The notes under the pieces are model-generated. The model saw nothing but the letters and a program-made list of their open reading frames with translations, did no database searches and was not told the DNA's origin. Shown one piece after another: positions 27,369-36,393 of a stretch of DNA of 64,000 bases. A program made the position numbers and the translations under genes. The stretch's first letter is position 1. Every line of letters starts with the position of its first letter. The stretch is from Amycolatopsis lurida (lineage in GTDB: Bacteria; Actinomycetota; Actinomycetes; Mycobacteriales; Pseudonocardiaceae). The stretch is taken from positions 2,077,501 to 2,141,500 of the forward strand of contig NZ_FNTA01000004.1 in assembly GCF_900105055.1 (NCBI RefSeq), written 5' to 3'.

Positions 27369-28261
27369 CCGACACCACCGAATTGTCCACCGTGGACGGT
27401 AATGAGGAGAATCCTTACTCCACCGGCTATCTCACCCCCCGCGACGCCGACGGCAGGCCTCAGGTCACCTTGACCGGCGGCCCGCCGCCCGGCGCGGCGG
27501 AACTCGAGTCGCGCGAAATCGGTGCCTGGTTCGGCGACCGGCTGGTCCTCGAAGGCGTGTCGCTGCGGATGCCCGCCAAGGAGGTGACCGCGCTGATCGG
27601 TCCGTCGGGCTGCGGCAAGTCGACCTTCCTGCGCATCCTCAACCGGATGCACGAGCTGGTCCCGTCGGCGTCGCTGACCGGTGAAGTCCTGCTGGACGGC
27701 CAGGACATCTACGCCGACGGAACCCGGCCGCAGCAGGTCCGGCTGCGCATCGGCATGGTGTTCCAGAAGCCGAACCCGTTCCCCGCGATGTCCATCCGGG
27801 ACAACGTACTCGCCGGACTGAAACTCGCCGGCGTCAAATGCGACGACAAGAACGCGCTCGTGGAACAGAGTCTGGAACGCGCCGGGCTGTGGCGTGAGGT
27901 CCGCGACCGGTTGAGCTCGCCCGGCGGCGCTCTCTCCGGTGGGCAGCAGCAGCGGCTCTGCATCGCCCGTTCGCTCGCGGTGCAGCCGAACGTGCTCCTG
28001 ATGGACGAGCCCTGCTCCGCCCTCGACCCGACGTCGACCCGGCGGATCGAGCAGACGATCGCCGAGATCGGGCACGAGGTGACCGTCGTGATCGTCACGC
28101 ACAACATGCAGCAGGCCCAACGGGTTTCGGATCACTGCGCGTTCTTCCTCGCGGCCGAGAACGAACCCGGCCGGGTGATCGAGCACGGTCCGACGGACAC
28201 GATCTTCAACGCGCCGTCGGACGAACGCACCTTCGACTACGTGAACGGGCGATTCGGATGA
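27365..28261 (+). CDS. pstB: Phosphate-type ABC transporter ATPase PstB
   Basis: This 298-aa ATPase has a complete set of motifs: Walker [10 protein letters not shown] (near 79-87), Q-loop VFQKPNPFP, signature LSGGQQQR, Walker [13 protein letters not shown] and H-loop IVTHN. The PstB-specific LNRMHELV block is present. An N-terminal extension of about 50 residues precedes the usual start. GTG at 27365 is preceded by AAGGAGA and overlaps the pstA stop. It powers the PstCA channel. Confidence 0.95.
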   Translation: MTDTTELSTVDGNEENPYSTGYLTPRDADGRPQVTLTGGPPPGAAELESREIGAWFGDRLVLEGVSLRMPAKEVTALIGPSGCGKSTFLRILNRMHELVPSASLTGEVLLDGQDIYADGTRPQQVRLRIGMVFQKPNPFPAMSIRDNVLAGLKLAGVKCDDKNALVEQSLERAGLWREVRDRLSSPGGALSGGQQQRLCIARSLAVQPNVLLMDEPCSALDPTSTRRIEQTIAEIGHEVTVVIVTHNMQQAQRVSDHCAFFLAAENEPGRVIEHGPTDTIFNAPSDERTFDYVNGRFG

Positions 28262-29814
28262 CGGCCTTGCGCAGAGTGGGCGCTTTGGCCGGGGTCTCGG
28301 CGCTGCTGCTCTCGATCTCCGTGGCGGGCGCGCCCGGCGCGGCCGCGCTCAGCAGGGTCACCGGCTCGGGGTCCAGCTACGTCGGCGTGGCGATGACCGA
28401 CTGGCAGAACGGCGCGACGTCGCGGGGTATCCCGGTCAACTACTCGGCGACCAACTCACCCGCCGGGGTCAACCAGTACGGCGACCGGACGGTCGACTTC
28501 GGCGGGACCGAAGCCGAGGTCTCCTCGCTCCTCGCGGCCGGTGGCGGCGGGGTGACCGCGCAGACCCGCGGCTACCAGTACGTCCCGGACGTCGCCGGCG
28601 CGGTCGCCGTCATGTACAACGTCACCGACCAGGCCGGGAAGCGGGTCGACTACCTGCACCTGACCCGCGAGGTGATCGGCCGCATCTTCAGCCGGGACAT
28701 CACCCGCTGGAGCGATCCGGCGATCACCGCGACCAACGGCGGGAAGTCGCTGCCGGACCAGCCCATCACGCTGGTCGGCCGGACCGGGCAGTCCGGGACG
28801 ACGGCACTGTTCTACGACTTCGTCGCGCACGCGGCACCCGACGCGTACCAGCGTTTCGTCTCCCGCAACGTCGGCAACGGGATGGGCAGCCTGCCCGCCG
28901 GGGTGCGCCCGATCCAGCTCCCCGAACGAGGACCGGACGCCGACTGGTACCGGCTGCTCGCGGACTCGGACCAGATCGCGCAGGCCATCGGCAAAGCGAC
29001 CATCCCGTTCTCGATCGCCTACGACGAATTCGCCTACGCGCAGCGCCACAACGTGCCGTCGGCATGGGTGCAGAACGGCGCGGGGCAGTACACGCAGCCT
29101 TATGCGGAGAACATCGCCTCCGCGCTGAAGTTCGCGGAACTCCGCCCGGACCTCAGCCAGAAACTCGACAAGGTCTACTCGAACGCCGACCCGAAGACGT
29201 ACCCCATTTCGGCGTACTCCTACATCATGATGCCGTGTACGAGCGGCCGGGACACCTGCCGCGGCGGCTATGGCGACCAGGGCAAGACCGACACGATGAC
29301 CGCGTTCCTCGAACACGTCGCCTGCGACGGCCAGATCAACATGGCCCGGATCGGTTACTCGCCGCTGCCGCCGAACCTGTCGCAAGAGATCATGAACTCC
29401 AATTCGCGGCTCACCGGGCAGCCACCGAAACAACTGAACGCGAGCAACTGCGCCAACCCGACCTTCCGCGGCAGTCTCGGCGCGGGCGCGACCAGCCCGC
29501 CCGACCCGCTGGTGACCGCCGGGATCCTCGCCCCGAACGGCAAACCCGCGACCGGACAGGGCGCCGCCGGACCGAGCAAGTCGGCCGGGCCCGCGAACGG
29601 TCGGGCCACCGGCGACAAGACCGCGACCGCGACGGCGAACCCCGACGAGGAATCGGCGGGCGGCGGCTCGAAGAACTGGCGGGAAGCCGCACCGGCGTCC
29701 TACGACGAGGGCGGGTTCGGCGGCTTCGGGGGCTGGGCGGCGCTGGTGCTCTTCGTCGCGATTGTGACGCCACTGGTGGTGCGCGGGGTGATCCGGAAGC
29801 TGCGGGGTGCTTAG
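28258..29814 (+). CDS. pstS: PstS-type binding protein with C-terminal membrane anchor
   Basis: This 518-aa protein has a signal peptide (1-30) and a PstS fold: [33 protein letters not shown] and [10 protein letters not shown]. Two phosphate-contact Asp of E. coli PstS appear changed: the GASD Asp is Glu85 and the RSDGSGT Asp is Gly177; Arg175 and SGTT are kept. Unlike the usual lipoprotein it has no lipobox; it ends in a Gly/Ala/Thr-rich linker (about 425-480), one TM ([20 protein letters not shown]) and a basic tail. ATG at 28258 overlaps the pstB stop. It probably feeds PstCAB; the ligand may be phosphate or a related oxyanion. Confidence 0.85.
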   Translation: MTALRRVGALAGVSALLLSISVAGAPGAAALSRVTGSGSSYVGVAMTDWQNGATSRGIPVNYSATNSPAGVNQYGDRTVDFGGTEAEVSSLLAAGGGGVTAQTRGYQYVPDVAGAVAVMYNVTDQAGKRVDYLHLTREVIGRIFSRDITRWSDPAITATNGGKSLPDQPITLVGRTGQSGTTALFYDFVAHAAPDAYQRFVSRNVGNGMGSLPAGVRPIQLPERGPDADWYRLLADSDQIAQAIGKATIPFSIAYDEFAYAQRHNVPSAWVQNGAGQYTQPYAENIASALKFAELRPDLSQKLDKVYSNADPKTYPISAYSYIMMPCTSGRDTCRGGYGDQGKTDTMTAFLEHVACDGQINMARIGYSPLPPNLSQEIMNSNSRLTGQPPKQLNASNCANPTFRGSLGAGATSPPDPLVTAGILAPNGKPATGQGAAGPSKSAGPANGRATGDKTATATANPDEESAGGGSKNWREAAPASYDEGGFGGFGGWAALVLFVAIVTPLVVRGVIRKLRGA

Positions 29815-29817
29815 GGG

Positions 29818-29863
29818 CTCGTGAGTGGTAAGGACGGTTCTAACCGTCCTTACCACTCACGAG
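29818..29863. repeat. 46-bp palindromic repeat, copy 1 (terminator-like)
   Basis: 22-bp perfect arms (29818-29839, 29842-29863) lie between convergent pstS and oxidoreductase genes. An identical 46-base copy is at 37537-37582 and a variant at 36223-36278. Confidence 0.85.
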
Positions 29864-29870
29864 GTCGACC

Positions 29871-30782
29871 TCACGGGAAGGTCAGCACGATCTTGCCCCG
29901 CCCGTGTCCGGTCTCGATCTCCCGGTGCGCCGCCGCGGCTTCGGTGAACGGATACGTCCGGCGCACCAGGAAACGCAGTTCCCCCTTGGCGTACAACGAC
30001 GCCAGCATCCCCAGCCGCTCGGCCGACCGGGTGCCGGTGATCAGTCGCGCCCCCACCTCGGGCGCGCGCCCGTGCTCGACCAAGGTGAGCACGCGGTCCG
30101 GATTCCCGACCAGTTCCAGGGAAAGATCGAAGGCGGCTCCGCCCGCGCCGTCCAGCGCCGCGTCGATACCGGACGGCGCGAGGGCACGCACCCGGTCGGC
30201 GAGGCCATCCCCGTAGACCACCGCTTCGGCCCCGAGCGAACGGACGTACTCCTGGTTCGCCTCGCTCGCCGTCCCGATCACCCTCGCCCCGCGCAGCACC
30301 GCGAGCTGGACGGCGGCCGTCCCCACCGAACCGGCCGCCCCGTGGATCAGCACTGTCTCGCCACGGGCGACCCGAAGCGCGTCCAGCGCCAGGTACGCCG
30401 TCTGGGTGCCCGCCGTGAACCCGCCCGCGACCTCCCACGGCATCTCCGCCGGCTTCGGCGTGACGTTCTCCGCGGGCACCACGATGTACTCGGCGTACGC
30501 CTGAACGGCGGTGAAGCCGAGCACCTCGGCCCCCGCGACGAGGCCGGTAACCCCGGAACCGACCTCGTCGACGACCCCGGCGAACTCGTTCCCCGGGACA
30601 CGCGGCCAACGCAGCTCCAGGCCCGCGGGTTCCCAGCCCGCCCGCACAGCCGCGTCGTACGGCTGCACCCCCGCCGCCTTCACCCGCACCCGGACCTCCC
30701 CCGCCCCGGCGTGCGGCTCCTCCAACTCCAGCACCCGGAGTACTTCCGGGCCACCGGCTTCCGTGAACGCGGCCGCTTTCAT
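29871..30782 (-). CDS. Zinc-less MDR / quinone-oxidoreductase-type NADPH reductase
   Basis: This 303-aa protein belongs to the quinone oxidoreductase branch of the medium-chain dehydrogenases. It begins MKAAAFTEAGGPEVL, has NEFAGVVDEVGSGV, and binds NADPH through VLIHGAAGSVGTAAVQLAV (AAGSVG near 147-152). Catalytic zinc ligands are absent, as expected for the branch. It is divergent from a GNAT gene. It probably reduces quinones or enones; substrate unknown. Confidence 0.9.
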   Translation of the reverse strand: MKAAAFTEAGGPEVLRVLELEEPHAGAGEVRVRVKAAGVQPYDAAVRAGWEPAGLELRWPRVPGNEFAGVVDEVGSGVTGLVAGAEVLGFTAVQAYAEYIVVPAENVTPKPAEMPWEVAGGFTAGTQTAYLALDALRVARGETVLIHGAAGSVGTAAVQLAVLRGARVIGTASEANQEYVRSLGAEAVVYGDGLADRVRALAPSGIDAALDGAGGAAFDLSLELVGNPDRVLTLVEHGRAPEVGARLITGTRSAERLGMLASLYAKGELRFLVRRTYPFTEAAAAHREIETGHGRGKIVLTFP

Positions 30783-30881
30783 CTTGTTCCTCCAGTTCGT
30801 CCCCGGCTGTCGGAACCCAGCCTCATACCTCCAGATAGCTGGAGGTCAAGAACTGTCGGTGTGACGTTCTAAGCTGCGCTC

Positions 30882-31343
30882 GTGACGAGCTACCGCATCT
30901 CCAGGGCAAACGCTTCCGACGCCGGCAGGCTGACGACGCTGATGCACGAATCGGCCGCCTACCAAGGGGAGTACGCGTCGATCCTCGAGAACTACCAGGT
31001 CACGGAGGACTACCTCGCCACCCATCCCGCGTTCGTCGCGCACGCGCAGCGGGACGTGGTGGGCTTCTACAGCCTGATCGAGTATCCGGCCGAGCTGGAT
31101 CTGCTGTTCGTCGCCGATTCGGCGCAGGGCACCGGCATCGGCGCGTGGCTGGTGGAGCACATGCTCGGGGAGGCCGCGAACCTCGGTATGACCGAGCTCC
31201 GCGTCGTCTCCCATCCGCCGGCCGCCGGGTTCTACGAGCGGATGGGCGCCCGCCGCGTCGGCGTCGTACCGCCCAGTCCGCCGAAGATCACCTGGGAGCG
31301 CCCGGAACTGGTCTTCGACGTCAAGCACCCACCGCACGACTGA
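30882..31343 (+). CDS. GNAT-family N-acetyltransferase
   Basis: This 153-aa protein has the GNAT order: N-terminal YRISRANASDAGRLTTLM, central strand DLLFVADSAQGTGIGAWLVEHML with the acetyl-CoA loop Q-G-T-G-I-G (near 85-90), and C-terminal VVSHPPAAGFYERMGARRVG. GTG at 30882 starts the fold correctly. Its 3' end overlaps the convergent WYL regulator by 23 bases. Substrate unknown. Confidence 0.9.
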   Translation: MTSYRISRANASDAGRLTTLMHESAAYQGEYASILENYQVTEDYLATHPAFVAHAQRDVVGFYSLIEYPAELDLLFVADSAQGTGIGAWLVEHMLGEAANLGMTELRVVSHPPAAGFYERMGARRVGVVPPSPPKITWERPELVFDVKHPPHD

Positions 31344-32274
31344 ACCGGCCGATCAGTTTGCGCAGGTGCCCGGCGAATTCCGGCGAGTCGACGACCTCGA
31401 AGTCGGTGTCGAGCAGGCCCAGGTAGAGCGCGAGGTACTCCAGCGTGTCCGCACCGGCTTTGAGCAGGCAGGTCCGCTCGTCGAGGGCTTCGACGACAAC
31501 GGCGGGCGGTACCTTCGCCGCGGCTTCGGCGGCCGGGGCCCGCAGCCGGATCGTCGCGTGGTGCCGCCACAACGCGGCGCCGACGCCTCGTTGGAGGTAG
31601 GCGATCACGCCGCCTTCAGGTGGTTCGCGCTCCTCGAACCGCCGCCCGTTGGGTGTCCGCGGCCGCACCCGATCGGCGCGGAACGTGCGCCAGTCCTGTT
31701 TGTCGACGTCCCAGCCGACGAGGTACCACCGGCGGCTCATATGCACGACGCGATGCGGCTCGACCTGCCTTCGTGTCTCGGAGCCGTGGTGTCCCACGTA
31801 ATCGAAGCGCAGGGTCTCGCGGTCACGGCAGGCAGCGGCGATGGCCGAGAGCACGTCGGCGTCCACCGTGGGGCCGCCGCCCTGCACCGCGAGCGTCGCG
31901 GAGTTCAGCGCCGCGACCCGATGCCGCAGCCGTGACGGCAACACCTGCTCCAGTTTCGCCAGCGCGCGCACCGACGTCTCCTCGATCCCCGCGATCGTGC
32001 CGCCCGCGGCCGTGCGCAGGCCCATCGCCACCGCGACGGCCTCCTCGTCGTCGAGCAGCAGTGGCGGCATCGCCGCGCCGGCGCCCAGGCGGTAGCCACC
32101 GGAGACGCCGGGAGTGGCGCCGACCGGATAGCCGAGGCCACGAAGGCGCTCGATGTCGTTCCGGATGGTCCTGGTGGTGACGTCGAGCCGATCCGCCAGT
32201 TCCGGGCCCGTCCAAGTGCGCCTGGCCTGCAGCAACGACAGGAGTCGCAGCAGCCTCGCCGAAGTTTCCGCCAT
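31321..32274 (-). CDS. HTH_11/WYL-domain transcriptional regulator
   Basis: This 317-aa regulator has an N-terminal DeoR-like winged helix (ARLLRLLSLLQARRTWTGPE, then VTTRTIRNDIERLRGLGYPV; residues 5-60) and a WYL domain (RWYLVGWDVDKQDWRTFRAD, near 180-200) with a C-terminal extension. ATG at 32274 is chosen over 32283 for its better spacing from GGTGGG. It is divergent from an epoxide hydrolase gene 63 bases away, with nested palindromes in the gap, so it probably controls that operon. WYL proteins sense small ligands or nucleic acids. Confidence 0.92.
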   Translation of the reverse strand: MAETSARLLRLLSLLQARRTWTGPELADRLDVTTRTIRNDIERLRGLGYPVGATPGVSGGYRLGAGAAMPPLLLDDEEAVAVAMGLRTAAGGTIAGIEETSVRALAKLEQVLPSRLRHRVAALNSATLAVQGGGPTVDADVLSAIAAACRDRETLRFDYVGHHGSETRRQVEPHRVVHMSRRWYLVGWDVDKQDWRTFRADRVRPRTPNGRRFEEREPPEGGVIAYLQRGVGAALWRHHATIRLRAPAAEAAAKVPPAVVVEALDERTCLLKAGADTLEYLALYLGLLDTDFEVVDSPEFAGHLRKLIGRFSRAVGA

Positions 32275-32296
32275 GAATCCCACCTTGTCCGCGATC

Positions 32297-32324
32297 GCGG
32301 AACGAAACTTTCCGCAATCGTTCC
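32297..32324. promoter_or_regulatory. Nested palindromes, candidate WYL-regulator operator
   Basis: GCGGAA/TTCCGC (32297-32302, 32310-32315) and GGAACGA/TCGTTCC (32299-32305, 32318-32324) overlap in the 62-base divergent gap. Confidence 0.5.
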
Positions 32325-32336
32325 TAATCTAGCCCC

Positions 32337-33464
32337 ATGACCGACATCAAGCCCTTCCGCATCGCCATCGACCAGGCCGAACTCGACGACCTCAAGGACC
32401 GTCTGCACCGCACCCGCTGGCCCCGCGAGGTCACCGGCGACTGGAGCAGAGGCGTCCCGGTCGCCTACCTCAAGGGATTGGCCGAGTACTGGGCCGACGG
32501 CTTCGACTGGCGCGCACAGGAAGCCGAGCTGAACGAGTTCCCGCAGTTCACCACCGAGATCGACGGCCAGACCATCCACTTCCTGCACGTCCGCTCGACC
32601 TCCCCGGACGCGCTGCCGGTGCTCCTCACGCACGGCTGGCCCAGCTCGCCGTTCGAATTCCGGCGAGTCGTCGAGGAACTCGGCACCGAGTTCCACCTGG
32701 TCATCCCGTCCCTGCCCGGTTACGGGTTCTCGAACCCGGTGAGCGGCCCCGGCTGGGGCAACCTGTTCCGCGTCGCCCAGGCGTGGACCACGCTGATGGA
32801 CCGCCTCGGCTACGAGCGCTTCGGTGTGCACGGCACCGACGCCGGCGCCGGAGTCGCGGGCGTCCTGTCGATGATCGCCGCGCACCGTGTGGTCGGCGTG
32901 CACCTCACCGGGACCAGCGCGGGGATGCCGTTCGGCCCGGCCGTCGAGCTGGACGGCCTCGATGACGAGGACCGCGAGCGCGGCGAACGCTTCAACCGGT
33001 TCCAGTCCGACGGCCTCGGCTACCTGCACCTTCAGGCCACCCGGCCGCAGACGCTGGCCTATTCGCTGAACGATTCCCCCACCGGTCAACTCGCCTGGAT
33101 CGTCGAGAAGTTCGCCGAATGGACCGATCCGGCCAAGGCGCTGCCGGACGAGGCCGTCGATCGCGACCACCTGCTGACCGCGGTCAGCCTGTACTGGTTC
33201 ACCGGTGCGGGCGCCTCCTCCGCGCACGCCGTGTACGAAGGCATGGAGGCCTACCGGCAGATGTCCCAGGGCGGCTGGAGCGAGGCGCCCGCCGGTCCGC
33301 CGCGGGCGATCGCCGTCTTCGCCGGGGACACCACGATCCGGAGTCTCCAGGACGGCCCGGTGGAACACTGGTCCGAGTACGACACCGGCGGCCATTTCCC
33401 GGCGATGGAGGTTCCCCGCCTGTTCGCCGAAGACCTCCGTTCCTTCCTGCGAAAGTGCGTCTGA
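32337..33464 (+). CDS. Epoxide hydrolase (EHN-type alpha/beta hydrolase)
   Basis: This 375-aa protein has the N-terminal epoxide-hydrolase domain (PFRIAIDQAELDDLKDRLHR, WPREVTGDWSRGVP) before an alpha/beta-hydrolase core: oxyanion block THGWPSSPFEF, nucleophile Asp in HGTDAGAGVAG, and a catalytic His in GGHFPAMEVP. It opens epoxides to diols. It is followed after two bases by a winged-helix gene and is probably controlled by the divergent WYL regulator. Confidence 0.93.
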   Translation: MTDIKPFRIAIDQAELDDLKDRLHRTRWPREVTGDWSRGVPVAYLKGLAEYWADGFDWRAQEAELNEFPQFTTEIDGQTIHFLHVRSTSPDALPVLLTHGWPSSPFEFRRVVEELGTEFHLVIPSLPGYGFSNPVSGPGWGNLFRVAQAWTTLMDRLGYERFGVHGTDAGAGVAGVLSMIAAHRVVGVHLTGTSAGMPFGPAVELDGLDDEDRERGERFNRFQSDGLGYLHLQATRPQTLAYSLNDSPTGQLAWIVEKFAEWTDPAKALPDEAVDRDHLLTAVSLYWFTGAGASSAHAVYEGMEAYRQMSQGGWSEAPAGPPRAIAVFAGDTTIRSLQDGPVEHWSEYDTGGHFPAMEVPRLFAEDLRSFLRKCV

Positions 33465-33466
33465 CG

Positions 33467-34546
33467 ATGGAGCAGCTGAGCCCCCGGGCCCTCAACCGCG
33501 CGACCCTGGCCAGGCAGTTCCTGCTCGAGCGCGCCGATCTTCCCGCCGTCACCGCGATCGAGCGGTTGGCAGGTCTCCAGGCTCAGGCCCCCGACTCGTC
33601 CTATGTCGGCCTGTGGTCGCGGCTTGGGGATTTCCAGGTGGACGAGCTGGCGAAACCGCTGGCCGCCCGCGAGGTCGTCCGGTCGACGCTGATGCGCGGG
33701 ACGGTGCACCTGGTGACGGCCGCCGACGGCCTCGCCCTGTGGCCGACCGTCAAATCGGTGGTCGAGCGCGGTTTCCTCGGCCACTACTCGCGGGAGATCG
33801 CTGGACTCGACCTCGCAGCGGTCGCCGAAGCGGGGAAGGCCCTGCTGTCCGAGCGGCCCCGCACACGCGCCGAAATCCGGACCGCGCTCGCGCCCCGGTG
33901 GCCCGGCGCGGACCTGCCCACGCTCGGCTACGCGGTCAACAGCCTGCTCCCGCTCGCGCACGTGACCCCGCGTGGCCTGTGGGGCCAGACCGGGCCTGCC
34001 GCGTTCGCCCTGCTCGAAGACTGGGTCGGCGCACCGTTCACGGACGGCATCACCCTCGACGACCTGGTGCTGCGCTACCTCGCGGCGTTCGGCCCGGCGA
34101 CCGTCCGGGACGCGCAGGTCTGGTCGGGGCTCACCAGGCTCAAGGAGGTCTTCGAGCGGCTCCGTCCCCGGCTGATGACCTTCCGCGACGCTGCGGGGAA
34201 GGAACTGTTCGACCTTCCCGACGCACCGCGCCCCGACCCGGAAACCCCGGCACCGCCTCGATTCCTGCCCGAGTACGACAACGTCCTGCTCTCCCACGCC
34301 GACCGCGCGCGGGTGATCCCCGACGGCCGCCGAGTGCCATTGCCTCCGGGAAACGGCGGCCGCCGGGGGACCCTGCTCGTCGACGGTGAATTCCTGGCCA
34401 TTTGGGCGATCAAAGGGGCGACTCTGACGATCGAATCGCGAAAGCCGTTGCGGGATCAGGATTCGATCGCCGAAGAGGGCGCCCGGCTCCTGGAATTCGT
34501 AGTACCGGGCTCGGCCCCCGACATCCGTTTCGACCTCGACGGATAA
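33467..34546 (+). CDS. Winged-helix DNA-binding protein, AlkX/YcaQ-like (HTH_42)
   Basis: This 359-aa protein matches the HTH_42 superfamily (winged helix DNA-binding domain-containing proteins, related to DNA glycosylases AlkX and YcaQ): LSPRALNRATLARQFLL, AIERLAGLQAQAPDSSYVGL and the block REVVRSTLMRGTVHLVTAAD. The C-terminal part includes RFLPEYDNVLLSHADRARV, a hallmark of the family. ATG at 33467 begins 2 bases after the epoxide hydrolase stop, so the two are cotranscribed. Pairing with an epoxide hydrolase could suggest a role against reactive epoxides or their DNA lesions; that is inference. Confidence 0.85.
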   Translation: MEQLSPRALNRATLARQFLLERADLPAVTAIERLAGLQAQAPDSSYVGLWSRLGDFQVDELAKPLAAREVVRSTLMRGTVHLVTAADGLALWPTVKSVVERGFLGHYSREIAGLDLAAVAEAGKALLSERPRTRAEIRTALAPRWPGADLPTLGYAVNSLLPLAHVTPRGLWGQTGPAAFALLEDWVGAPFTDGITLDDLVLRYLAAFGPATVRDAQVWSGLTRLKEVFERLRPRLMTFRDAAGKELFDLPDAPRPDPETPAPPRFLPEYDNVLLSHADRARVIPDGRRVPLPPGNGGRRGTLLVDGEFLAIWAIKGATLTIESRKPLRDQDSIAEEGARLLEFVVPGSAPDIRFDLDG

Positions 34547-34621
34547 CGGTCCGGCCTTTTGCCGTAACGACGGGCGGCGTTCGGGCGAAGCATGGCGCGT
34601 AGAGCCTGAAGGGAGCGGGCG

Positions 34622-34918
34622 ATGAGCAAAAACTACGGGTTCATGACGGTGCTGGCGGGGTTGAGCGCACTCGCGGTGATCGCGGTCGCGGCGGTCTGGC
34701 GGTACCCGAACACCTCCGACGTCACGGCCGTGATCACCGCGGCGGGAACGGTGATCGGCACCGTGGTGGGTGCCTTCTTCGGCGTGAACGCGGCCTCGGC
34801 GGGACGCGTGAAGGCCGAAGAGAGCCGGGATCAGGCGACCGCGGCACTGGTGAAGGTCGCGGGCGAGGCCGAAAGAGGAAGCGACGTCGCCAAGACGGCG
34901 ATGGAAGGCGTGAGCTGA
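34622..34918 (+). CDS. Small membrane protein of unknown function
   Basis: This 98-aa protein has one TM segment (FMTVLAGLSALAVIAVAAVW) and a second Gly/Ala-rich one (VITAAGTVIGTVVGAFFGVN) followed by a charged helical tail (KAEESRDQATAALVKVAGEA). GAAGGGAG lies 7-10 bases before the ATG. It resembles small phage- or wall-associated proteins of actinomycetes, but I cannot name it. Confidence 0.7.
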   Translation: MSKNYGFMTVLAGLSALAVIAVAAVWRYPNTSDVTAVITAAGTVIGTVVGAFFGVNAASAGRVKAEESRDQATAALVKVAGEAERGSDVAKTAMEGVS

Positions 34919-34937
34919 CCGTCCTCTATGGACACAC

Positions 34938-35708
34938 TCAGTCGAGCGCCTCGAGCAGGGCGAGATCCGGTGGGACGAGGGTCGTGGACAGTACGAGCTC
35001 TCGCAGCAGGTTGTCGTTCAACGTGTTGCCGACCGGCTCGCCGACTTCTTCGCGCCGCAGACCGAAGACACCGCCGGCGGACAGCCGCGCCCGGACGTCG
35101 ATGACGACGTGCTCGACGCGCCGGGCGGTCCACGTCTCACCGGGCCTGAGTTCGGCGAGCACCTCGGCCGTCTGCTGACGGGACAACGGCTGCGGATTGA
35201 GGTCGTGCAGCAGATACCGTTGCCCGAAGACGACCAGGACCAGGCGCTCTTCCGCGCTGAGACGCCACCGGCGGGGCGGCACGGTGACGTCGTCGTGCCG
35301 GGTGACGGGCTGTCCGCCCTCGGGACCCGCGACGTACAACTCGAGCAGGTGCTCCCGCCTGCCCGAACCGCGGACGAACAGCGGCGTGTACCCGTCCGAC
35401 AGGGGGATCGGTTCCTCGCCGCGGGACAGCCAGCGGGAATTCGGCAAGCGGATGGGCAGCTGGCCGGTGTTGCTGACCCACCACTGCCCGTCGGCGAAGT
35501 TCAGCAGCCCGTGCCTGCGGCTGACCTGCAGGTCGTTCTCCCCCACACAGACGTCGACCTGCGGCCGATTACGCCCGAAAGTGATCTCGCCGCCCTCGCC
35601 GGGGTCGACGGACACGCCGCCCGCGAGCGTGAGCGCGAACACCGCGCCGGGAGCCGACGGCGGCACGCCGAGCGCCAGGCTCTCGTGCGTCGTCGTGAGC
35701 CGCTTCAT
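34938..35708 (-). CDS. FHA-domain protein
   Basis: This 256-aa protein has an FHA-like phosphopeptide-binding domain: EITFGRNRPQVDVCVGENDL, then VSRRHGLLNFADGQWWVSNT (GR, SRRH and N of the family; residues 42-82). The C-terminal half (AEERLVLVVFGQRYLLHDLN, EVLAELRPGETWTARRVEHV) looks like a winged helix. ATG at 35708 with GGAGGCACG upstream is preferred over the long open extension to 36266. It is divergent from a PH-domain gene. It may act with Ser/Thr protein kinases, none of which lies in the window. Confidence 0.82.
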   Translation of the reverse strand: MKRLTTTHESLALGVPPSAPGAVFALTLAGGVSVDPGEGGEITFGRNRPQVDVCVGENDLQVSRRHGLLNFADGQWWVSNTGQLPIRLPNSRWLSRGEEPIPLSDGYTPLFVRGSGRREHLLELYVAGPEGGQPVTRHDDVTVPPRRWRLSAEERLVLVVFGQRYLLHDLNPQPLSRQQTAEVLAELRPGETWTARRVEHVVIDVRARLSAGGVFGLRREEVGEPVGNTLNDNLLRELVLSTTLVPPDLALLEALD

Positions 35709-35792
35709 CGTGCCTCCTCCTGTTCCCCGGCAGTATGCGGGACGCCGCCGGGGACGGGTCCCGGTGTCGCGTTCGCCCGTATGTTGGAGTAC

Positions 35793-36164
35793 ATGATTGA
35801 CTTTTCCAAGGACACCGTCTTCAAACTCACGCCGTGCAAGCCGAAGGACATCGCGCCCACGGTGCAGCCGATCATCATCCCCGGCGAGGAGATCATCTCG
35901 TCGTTCAAGGCGGTGCGCGACTTCGTGGTGTTCACGAACAAGCGGCTGATCGCGGTGAACGTCCAGGGCATGACGGGCAAGAAGAAGGACTTCACTTCGC
36001 TGCCTTACAACAGGATCCAGGCCTTCTCGATCGAAACCGCGGGCACCTTCGATCTCGACGCCGAGCTGGACCTTTGGTTCAGCGGGCTGGGGAACGTGCG
36101 GCTCGAATTCCGGGGGTCGGACATCCGGGCGATCGGCCAACTGATCGCGACCCACACGCTTTAG
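35793..36164 (+). CDS. Bacterial PH-domain protein (bPH_1, DUF1696-like)
   Basis: This 123-aa protein is a single bacterial pleckstrin-homology-like domain: PGEEIISSFKAVRDFVVFTNKRLIAVNVQG, then KKKDFTSLPYNRIQAFSIET, and a last strand with LEFRGSDIRAIGQLI. ATG at 35793 gives the normal family start; ATG at 35781 is also in frame. Members form rings or bind proteins; the role is unknown. It is divergent from the FHA gene. Confidence 0.85.
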   Translation: MIDFSKDTVFKLTPCKPKDIAPTVQPIIIPGEEIISSFKAVRDFVVFTNKRLIAVNVQGMTGKKKDFTSLPYNRIQAFSIETAGTFDLDAELDLWFSGLGNVRLEFRGSDIRAIGQLIATHTL

Positions 36165-36222
36165 CCCCTCCCGCAATTGGTCACCTACTTGCGTCGGGTG
36201 GGCTGCGGTAGGCGTTGGGCCG

Positions 36223-36278
36223 GGTGGGTCGTGAGTGGTAAGTGACGTTCTAGCGTCACTTACCACTCACGACCCACC
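36223..36278. repeat. Palindromic repeat, variant copy (terminator-like)
   Basis: 25-bp perfect arms (36223-36247, 36254-36278) with a 6-base loop. The outer part (CGTGAGTGGTAAG) is shared with the copies at 29818 and 37537, but the inner part differs symmetrically on both arms. Confidence 0.8.
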
Positions 36279-36307
36279 TGGGCGACGCGACTCCCGCCGG
36301 CTCCGGG

Positions 36308-36334
36308 GCGTTGCGAAAGTGGCTTTCGCAACGC
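36308..36334. terminator. 12-bp stem hairpin
   Basis: Arms 36308-36319 and 36323-36334 with a 3-base loop. Its inner motif GAAAGTGGCTTTC also occurs in the hairpin at 56099. Confidence 0.6.
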
Positions 36335-36393
36335 TGGCCTGCGTGTCGTGAGCGTCTCGGGACGGTAGCGCCAGCCGCCACCGCCGTGCGCGA

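Noticed and set aside
34938..36266. 442-aa extension of the FHA-domain gene
   Set aside because: A good ribosome binding site and homology start lie at 35708; the extra part is antisense to the PH-domain gene.
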